Origin: Pseudomonadota bacterium
GTDB lineage: Bacteria > Pseudomonadota > Alphaproteobacteria > Micropepsales > Micropepsaceae
Length of the DNA: 10,307 nt
Assembly: GCA_021817355.1 (NCBI GenBank)
Contig: JAKAVI010000318.1
Span: 1 to 10,307 of the forward strand
Reading direction: 5' to 3'
Under the pieces are notes generated by a model. It did not search any database and was not told the origin of the DNA. It saw nothing but the letters and a program-made list of their open reading frames with translations. Positions 5,929 through 10,307 of the stretch are shown here, in pieces; within the stretch, counting starts at the first letter, position 1; every line of letters begins with the position of its first letter. Position numbers and translations under genes: made by a program.

Positions 5929-5990
5929 GGAGGAAACTGATGGGCGTAAGGACGATGCGACGCAATCCAGGAAAGCGAGATCGTGACTGA
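5929..5990 (+). promoter_or_regulatory. Strong SD and 16-codon upstream ORF overlapping the DUF218 start
   Basis: GGAGGA at 5929-5934 lies five bases before the ATG at 5940, the best plus-strand ribosome site in this operon. That ATG opens a 16-codon frame, MGVRTMRRNPGKRDRD, ending at TGA 5988-5990, so it overlaps the DUF218 gene's GTG start (5983) by eight bases in another frame. Ribosomes ending there could reinitiate on the weak GTG. It is either a translational-coupling leader peptide or a chance ORF. A single-base sequence error joining it to the main frame is also possible. Confidence 0.4.
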
Positions 5991-6678
5991 CCGGCGCCGT
6001 CGTCGGCGTAGGAGGCGCCTTGCTGCCGCAACCATTGCGGCACTGGCACTGGTCTATATCTCAGGTTTCGTTGTCTTTGCGCAGACACTGCCACGCCGTG
6101 CCCATGTTACCGGTCATCCGGATGCGATCGTGGTATTGACCGGCGGCGGCTCGCGCCTGGACGCCGCCGAAGACCTTCTGGACAGAGGTGTCGGACAGCG
6201 GCTGCTGATTACGGGGGTCAACTGGACCACGACGCGCAGCGAAGTAAAGGCGCTTGTTCACGGTGGTCCACGCTTTCACTGTTGTGTTGATCTTGGTCGT
6301 GATGCGACAAGCACCTTTGGCAACGCACTGGAAGCTTCGGCCTGGAGCCGTCGCCATGGCTTTCACGAATTGCTGGTGGTTACGGCCAATTATCACATGC
6401 CGCGCAGCCTGAATGAGTTTCAGGCGGCGATGCCGCAGGTCAGGTTCGATCCCTATCCCGTCGATCCCGTGGGTATTGACCTGAAGGACTGGTGGTTGCA
6501 TCCGCGTACCATCCGTGTCCTCGGGGCCGAATACGCCAAATATCTTGCCAGCCTTGTCCTCACGCGGATCATGAGCGAGCGGCTGCGCCTGCTCCTCGAC
6601 CGCAATGTCATCCAGATCGATACCCCTGCTCCGCCCACCTGGCCGGTGGCGCGGAGCAAAGCTGATGGAACATTCTGA
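5983..6678 (+). CDS. DUF218 (SanA/ElyC/YdcF-like) membrane-anchored protein
   Basis: The 231-residue product begins with nine consecutive arginines (residues 4-12), then one transmembrane helix at about 13-35, predicting an N-in signal anchor with the domain in the periplasm. The DUF218 core follows: DAIVVLTGGGSRLDAAEDLL at 47-66, GQRLLITGVN at 71-80, STFGNALEASAW at 110-121 and LLVVTANYHMPRSL at 130-143. Relatives such as SanA and ElyC affect the cell envelope and lipid-carrier or peptidoglycan metabolism, but the reaction is not settled. The GTG at 5983 is the earliest start in frame (in-frame TAA at 5947), with AGGA at 5969-5972 upstream. It lies 76 nt after ftsX and two bases before plsC, clearly part of the operon. 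Confidence 0.87.
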   Translation: MTDRRRRRRRRRLAAATIAALALVYISGFVVFAQTLPRRAHVTGHPDAIVVLTGGGSRLDAAEDLLDRGVGQRLLITGVNWTTTRSEVKALVHGGPRFHCCVDLGRDATSTFGNALEASAWSRRHGFHELLVVTANYHMPRSLNEFQAAMPQVRFDPYPVDPVGIDLKDWWLHPRTIRVLGAEYAKYLASLVLTRIMSERLRLLLDRNVIQIDTPAPPTWPVARSKADGTF

Positions 6679-6680
6679 TT

Positions 6681-7406
6681 ATGACCGCGCTGCGTTCAGC
6701 CCTGTTTTTGCTCTGGTTCATTCTCATATCGCTGATCATCCATCTGGCCGCCTTGCCGGCGTTTTTTCTGCCGCGGCGAGCCAGTCTTGGGGCTGGTACG
6801 ATCTGGTGCCGGGCGGTGCTCTTTGGGCTGCGCCATTTTGCCGGCCTGCGCCTTGAGGTGCGCGGAACCCTGCCTGGCAAGGGCGCGCTCATCGCCTCCA
6901 AGCACATGAGCATGCTCGACACCATTGCCCTTTATGCGACGCTCGATCAACCGCACTTCGTCTATCGGCGCAGCCTCGAACGCATTCCCTTCTTTGGCTG
7001 GTACTTGCGCAAATCCGGCATGATTGCGATCGATCGCGATGGTGGCGCCAGCAGTCTGCGCCAGATGGCAGCTGCGGTCCGCGCTCTCACCCTGGGCGGC
7101 CACACCGTCATCATTTTTCCGGAAGGAACGCGCAAGACCCCTGGCGCCCCTGCCGACTACAAGTCTGGAGTGGCCGGGCTTTATGGGCAGGTGAATCAGC
7201 CCCTCGTACCTGTGGCGCTCAACACCGGGCTCTTCTGGACAGGTCCCATGGGACTGATCAAGCGCAAGGGCACCGTTATCCTCGAATTTCTGGAACCGAT
7301 CGCACCCGGCATGAAGCGCCGGCCGTTCATGGAGCTTTTGCAGCAGCGCATCGAGACCGCCACCCGAGCGCTGCTGGCGGAGGGCCAGAAGGAGCTCGGG
7401 CAATGA
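6681..7406 (+). CDS. plsC: 1-acyl-sn-glycerol-3-phosphate acyltransferase
   Basis: PlsC acylates lysophosphatidate at position 2 to make phosphatidate, the precursor of membrane phospholipids, at the inner membrane. The 241-residue product has an N-terminal hydrophobic helix (about 7-30) and the acyltransferase blocks: block I KHMSMLDT with His75 and Asp80 (HX4D), block II RIPFFGWYLRKSGMIAIDR at 101-119, block III FPEGTR at 146-151, and block IV QPLVPVALNTG at 173-183. The usual NH of block I is KH here, a tolerated variation. The ATG lies two bases after the DUF218 stop, with GGAA at 6667-6670 as a weak ribosome site. It closes the ftsE-ftsX-DUF218-plsC unit. A general acyltransferase for another lysolipid (ornithine lipid type) is a less likely alternative. 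Confidence 0.92.
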   Translation: MTALRSALFLLWFILISLIIHLAALPAFFLPRRASLGAGTIWCRAVLFGLRHFAGLRLEVRGTLPGKGALIASKHMSMLDTIALYATLDQPHFVYRRSLERIPFFGWYLRKSGMIAIDRDGGASSLRQMAAAVRALTLGGHTVIIFPEGTRKTPGAPADYKSGVAGLYGQVNQPLVPVALNTGLFWTGPMGLIKRKGTVILEFLEPIAPGMKRRPFMELLQQRIETATRALLAEGQKELGQ

Positions 7407-7503
7407 CACTTGTCTTTGGAACGGAAAGCGAACATCATCAAAGAGGAACGCGCGGTAAATCCGTCTTTGGTCTATGAGCCTATGCCGTGTCTGTGCCGGG
7501 CCG
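7407..7503 (+). promoter_or_regulatory. plsC-nrdJ intergenic region with a possible promoter
   Basis: In these 97 bp a poor sigma70-like pair is visible: TTGTCT at 7410-7415 and CATCAT at 7433-7438 with a 17-bp spacer, each matching four of six consensus bases. An 8-bp direct repeat, GTCTTTGG, occurs at 7412-7419 and 7463-7470. No NrdR box and no cobalamin-riboswitch-like element was recognised, and the gap is too short for a full riboswitch. Read-through from the plsC operon is possible. Confidence 0.25.
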
Positions 7504-10307
7504 ATGATGAGCGATCTGACAAACCGCATCTGGGACATGAAATACCGCCTCAAGGCCGCTGATGGCACGCCCATCGATGCGACCCCGGCACAGAGCCTCG
7601 CGCGTGTAGCCTGGGCGGTCGCCCAGGCCGAGTTGCCGGGGCAGCGCGCGCACTGGGCGAAGCGTTTTGCCGAGGCCCTCGCCAGCCATCGCTTCCTGCC
7701 CGCCGGGCGCATCCTCGCCGGTGCCGGCACTGGGCGCCAGGTCACGTTGTTCAACTGCTTCGTGATGGGGCGCATTGACGACGATATGGGGGCGATCTTC
7801 AGCCATCTGCGCGAGGCGGCGCTGACCATGCAGCAAGGCGGCGGGATCGGGTATGATTTTTCGACGCTACGACCCAAAGGCGCCCCGGTGCGCGGGGTGG
7901 GTGCCGATGCCTCCGGCCCGGTGTCGTTCATGGAGGTGTGGGACGCGATGTGTCGCACCATCATGAGCGCGGGATCCCGGCGCGGGGCGATGATGGCGAC
8001 CCTCGCCTGCAGTCACCCCGATATCGAGGACTTCATCGCCGCCAAGCGCAAGCCGGGCAGGCTCGCTATGTTCAATCTTTCGGTGCTGGTCAGCGATGCC
8101 TTCCTCGAAGCGGTCAAGGCGGATGAGGAGTGGTCTCTCGAGTTCGACGGCCGGGTCTACAAAACCCTGCGCGCGCGCGAGCTTTGGGATCGCATCATGC
8201 GCGCCACCTATGACTATGCCGAGCCCGGGGTGATTTTCATCGATCGCATCAATGCGATGAACAATCTTGCCTATTGCGAGAGCATCCATGCCACCAATCC
8301 TTGTCTGACTGCCGACAGCTGGATCCATACGAGCGAAGGTCCACGCCAAATTGGCGAACTGACGGGCGTGCCGTTCAAGGCCGTTGCTGCTGGTGGGGTG
8401 TGGCCCTGCGACGGGCGTGGCTTCTTTGCCCGCGGCACAAAGCCAGTCTATTGCCTTGCGACGCGTGAAGGCTATCAGCTGCGCCTCACCGCAGATCACC
8501 TCCTGCGTAAGGTGGTAGCGCGCAATCCCTGGGCCGTCAGCTGGCAATGGCAGCCGGCCGGATCGCTCAGCCCTGGCGACGAAATCCTGCTGCAGGATCA
8601 CCGGGATAGTCCGCTATGGGGCGAAGGGGGCGAAGAGGATGAGGCCGAAGGCTATCTGCTTGGCCTGTTGCAGGGCGATGGGGCGTGCACCGCTGATGTC
8701 TTGGGTCTCAGTGCCTGCGCACAGCGCCAGAGCTTGGCTGCGGTCGCGCCGGCGCCAAGCGTTCCGCAGCTGCTGCTGGCTGCGCAAGCCGCGGTCCATG
8801 CGCTTGGTGGAGAGATCTGCTGTCAGGATTTGCACTTTGACGGTGGCAGCGGGCGGTGGCATCTTGGCGTTACTGGCCTTGAGGGGCTTGCCCGCAAGCA
8901 TGGCCTGACGCTTCCCGCGCGCAGTATTACCGCTGCACTGGAACGCCGGTCGTCGCGCTTTTATTGCGGCTTTCTGCGCGGCCTCTTCGATGCCGCCGCG
9001 GATTTGGAGACAGCTTTGCCCGCAGGTCCGCGTCTCAGCCTTCGCGCTGACGCGCCAGATGAGCTGCGTGCAGTACAGCGCATGCTGCTGCGACTGGGAA
9101 TGGTAGCGACGCTGTCGTCGCATCGGCACGGCCCTGCGCCTGGCTACGAGCTTGCGCTAACCGGCGCCAGCCTTGCGCGTTTTGCTGACACTATCGGCCT
9201 CAGTGATCGCGGCAGTGCTCTGAGGCTGAAGGCCGCGCGTACCCGGCGCGCCGTTACGGCCTGCGCCGAACCCTTCATCGCCACGGTTGCGCAGCTGGAG
9301 GCGCAAGGTGAAGAAGCCGTGTTTGATGCGGCGATACCGGGCCTCAACGCCTTCGATGCCAATGGCTTTTGGGCGCATAACTGCGGCGAACAACCGCTGC
9401 CGGCCTATGGTGCCTGCCTGCTGGGTTCGATCAATCTGGCGCAACTGGTCACCAATCCCTTCAGTGACGATGCAAGGCTTGATGTCGAGGAACTTGCGAC
9501 ATTGACCCGTACGGCAGTTCGCTTTCTCGATAATGTGATCGATATCTCGCGCTTTCCGCTTCCGGCGCAGGAGGCAGAAGCCTTTGCCAAACGCCGTATT
9601 GGCCTTGGCATTACCGGTCTTGCCGACGCCCTGATCTTCTGCCGGCTGACCTATGGCGGGGCCGAGAGCCTAGAGCACATTGGCCATTGGCTTCAGGTTC
9701 TGCGCAATGCTGCCTATGATGCCTCGGCCGAGCTTGCTGCCGAAAAAGGCGCGTTTGCGCTGTTTGATCGCGAGGCCATGCTGAAGCGGCCCAACATCGC
9801 CGCGCTGCCTGAAGCCATTCGCGACAAGATTGCCCGCCATGGCTTGCGCAATGGCCTTTTGACCTCAATCGCACCCACCGGCACTATTTCGCTGTTCGCC
9901 GGCAATGTCTCCAGCGGCATCGAACCGGTCTTTGCCTATTCCTATACGCGCAAAGTACTTCTGGCCGACGGCAGCCGCAGCGACGAGGTTGTCAGCGACT
10001 ACGCCTACCGTCTTTTCCGTGCCCGCTTTGGCGAGGATGCAGTTCTTCCGGATTATTTCGTCAACGCGCAGAATCTGGCTCCTGAAGCTCATCTGCAGGT
10101 CCAGGCTGTCGCCCAGCGCTACATCGACTCTTCCATTTCCAAAACCATCAATGTCCCAGAAACCACCGATTTTGCAGCGTTCAAGGACATTTATCTGCGC
10201 GCCTATGCGCTGGGATGCAAGGGCTGCACCACTTACCGCCCCAATGCCGTGACCGGTTCGGTGCTGAGCGTTTCAGCGCCGCCAGCTGGCACCGACACCG
10301 CCGGTAC
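7504..10307 (+). CDS. nrdJ: Adenosylcobalamin-dependent (class II) ribonucleotide reductase with intein, 3' end missing
   Basis: NrdJ reduces ribonucleotides to deoxyribonucleotides using a B12-generated thiyl radical, with or without oxygen. The visible 934 codons comprise 266 of N-extein, a 360-residue intein and 308 of C-extein. The protein begins almost directly with IWDMKYRLK, so there is no ATP-cone. Catalytic features are FNCFVM with Cys85 (redox partner), the rejoined motif [14 protein letters not shown] with thiyl-radical Cys627 and Cys638, [11 protein letters not shown] for substrate phosphate, and [19 protein letters not shown] is also present. A C-terminal linker begins at the right edge; the redox-active tail and any TSCPD domain are outside. 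The start is uncertain: ATG 7504 or 7507 matches relatives, but ATG 7474 is also in frame. None has a good Shine-Dalgarno. It follows plsC on the same strand after 97 bp. Confidence 0.95.
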   Translation, partial: MMSDLTNRIWDMKYRLKAADGTPIDATPAQSLARVAWAVAQAELPGQRAHWAKRFAEALASHRFLPAGRILAGAGTGRQVTLFNCFVMGRIDDDMGAIFSHLREAALTMQQGGGIGYDFSTLRPKGAPVRGVGADASGPVSFMEVWDAMCRTIMSAGSRRGAMMATLACSHPDIEDFIAAKRKPGRLAMFNLSVLVSDAFLEAVKADEEWSLEFDGRVYKTLRARELWDRIMRATYDYAEPGVIFIDRINAMNNLAYCESIHATNPCLTADSWIHTSEGPRQIGELTGVPFKAVAAGGVWPCDGRGFFARGTKPVYCLATREGYQLRLTADHLLRKVVARNPWAVSWQWQPAGSLSPGDEILLQDHRDSPLWGEGGEEDEAEGYLLGLLQGDGACTADVLGLSACAQRQSLAAVAPAPSVPQLLLAAQAAVHALGGEICCQDLHFDGGSGRWHLGVTGLEGLARKHGLTLPARSITAALERRSSRFYCGFLRGLFDAAADLETALPAGPRLSLRADAPDELRAVQRMLLRLGMVATLSSHRHGPAPGYELALTGASLARFADTIGLSDRGSALRLKAARTRRAVTACAEPFIATVAQLEAQGEEAVFDAAIPGLNAFDANGFWAHNCGEQPLPAYGACLLGSINLAQLVTNPFSDDARLDVEELATLTRTAVRFLDNVIDISRFPLPAQEAEAFAKRRIGLGITGLADALIFCRLTYGGAESLEHIGHWLQVLRNAAYDASAELAAEKGAFALFDREAMLKRPNIAALPEAIRDKIARHGLRNGLLTSIAPTGTISLFAGNVSSGIEPVFAYSYTRKVLLADGSRSDEVVSDYAYRLFRARFGEDAVLPDYFVNAQNLAPEAHLQVQAVAQRYIDSSISKTINVPETTDFAAFKDIYLRAYALGCKGCTTYRPNAVTGSVLSVSAPPAGTDTAG
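8302..9381 (+). mobile_element. NrdJ intein, 360 residues, with degenerate LAGLIDADG homing endonuclease
   Basis: This in-frame insertion is removed by protein splicing between Pro266 and the original Cys of the NPCGE motif. Block A is [20 protein letters not shown] with Cys1. Block B is RLTADHLL with Thr63 and His66. Blocks F/G are [21 protein letters not shown] at 340-360, cited as VFDAAIPG and DANGFWAHN, with the penultimate His359 and terminal Asn360. The next residue is Cys. All splicing residues of a class 1 intein are therefore present. Between them lies a LAGLIDADG domain: motif 1 [12 protein letters not shown] at 117-128 keeps Asp126, while motif 2 [11 protein letters not shown] at 224-234 has Ala232 where the catalytic Asp is expected. 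Splicing is probably active, homing probably impaired. From memory it resembles other bacterial NrdJ inteins at this site. Base composition resembles the flanks, suggesting long residence. Confidence 0.93.

Noticed and set aside
7407..7503. Cobalamin riboswitch upstream of nrdJ
   Set aside because: The gap is under 100 bp and no B12-box-like sequence or multi-helix layout is visible.
6696..7964. A 422-codon minus-strand open frame
   Set aside because: It is antisense to plsC and the start of nrdJ, has no recognisable domains, and is a typical high-GC shadow ORF.
8614..9129. Minus-strand frame inside the intein as a separate nested gene
   Set aside because: It has no convincing ribosome site or domain, while the plus-strand frame carries both LAGLIDADG motifs.
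8302..9381. A split or trans-splicing intein, or a group I/II intron in nrdJ
   Set aside because: The frame is continuous with intact blocks A, B, F and G, as in a cis-splicing intein. There is no intron-like boundary and no stop.

Overview
The window is GC-rich, gene-dense chromosomal DNA that looks alphaproteobacterial, perhaps Rhodospirillales-like. The main evidence is the gene neighbourhood: hemC divergent from tsaD, and an MJ0042-type zinc-ribbon/DUF3426 gene divergent from ftsE-ftsX-DUF218-plsC. The order-level placement is inference. There are no rRNA or tRNA genes, CRISPR arrays, insertion sequences or phage genes. The only mobile-type element is an intein.

Left part (1-2073). The 5' portion of hemC (haem synthesis) runs off the left edge on the minus strand. 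It is divergent from tsaD (tRNA t6A37 synthesis), which probably starts at a TTG. Facing tsaD tail to tail is a previously uncalled 44-codon minus-strand gene for a single-span membrane peptide. It has a very good Shine-Dalgarno and a leader of about 100 nt with hairpins and repeated 9-mers. Between it and xthA lies an AT-rich control region with two overlapping dyads.

Middle part (2073-4332). xthA (exonuclease III, DNA repair) converges on a two-gene minus-strand unit: a zinc-ribbon membrane protein with a DUF3426 domain, then an Hpt-type purine phosphoribosyltransferase 8 nt downstream.

Right part (4333-7406). A plus-strand envelope operon follows: ftsE and ftsX (overlapping by ATGA), a DUF218/SanA-YdcF-like membrane-anchored protein, and plsC (lysophosphatidate acyltransferase). 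FtsEX controls septal peptidoglycan hydrolysis, DUF218 relatives act in envelope metabolism, and PlsC makes phosphatidate, so the unit couples division with wall and membrane synthesis. A 16-codon upstream ORF with a strong ribosome site overlaps the weak GTG start of the DUF218 gene.

Right edge (7504-10307). nrdJ encodes the adenosylcobalamin-dependent class II ribonucleotide reductase and runs off the right edge. It is interrupted by a 360-residue intein placed immediately before the cysteine of the NPCGE motif, so the splicing +1 nucleophile is also the thiyl-radical cysteine of the enzyme. The splicing residues look intact. The second LAGLIDADG motif has lost its catalytic aspartate, so the homing endonuclease is probably decaying. 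This intein and the small membrane gene with its control region are the most interesting parts of the window.
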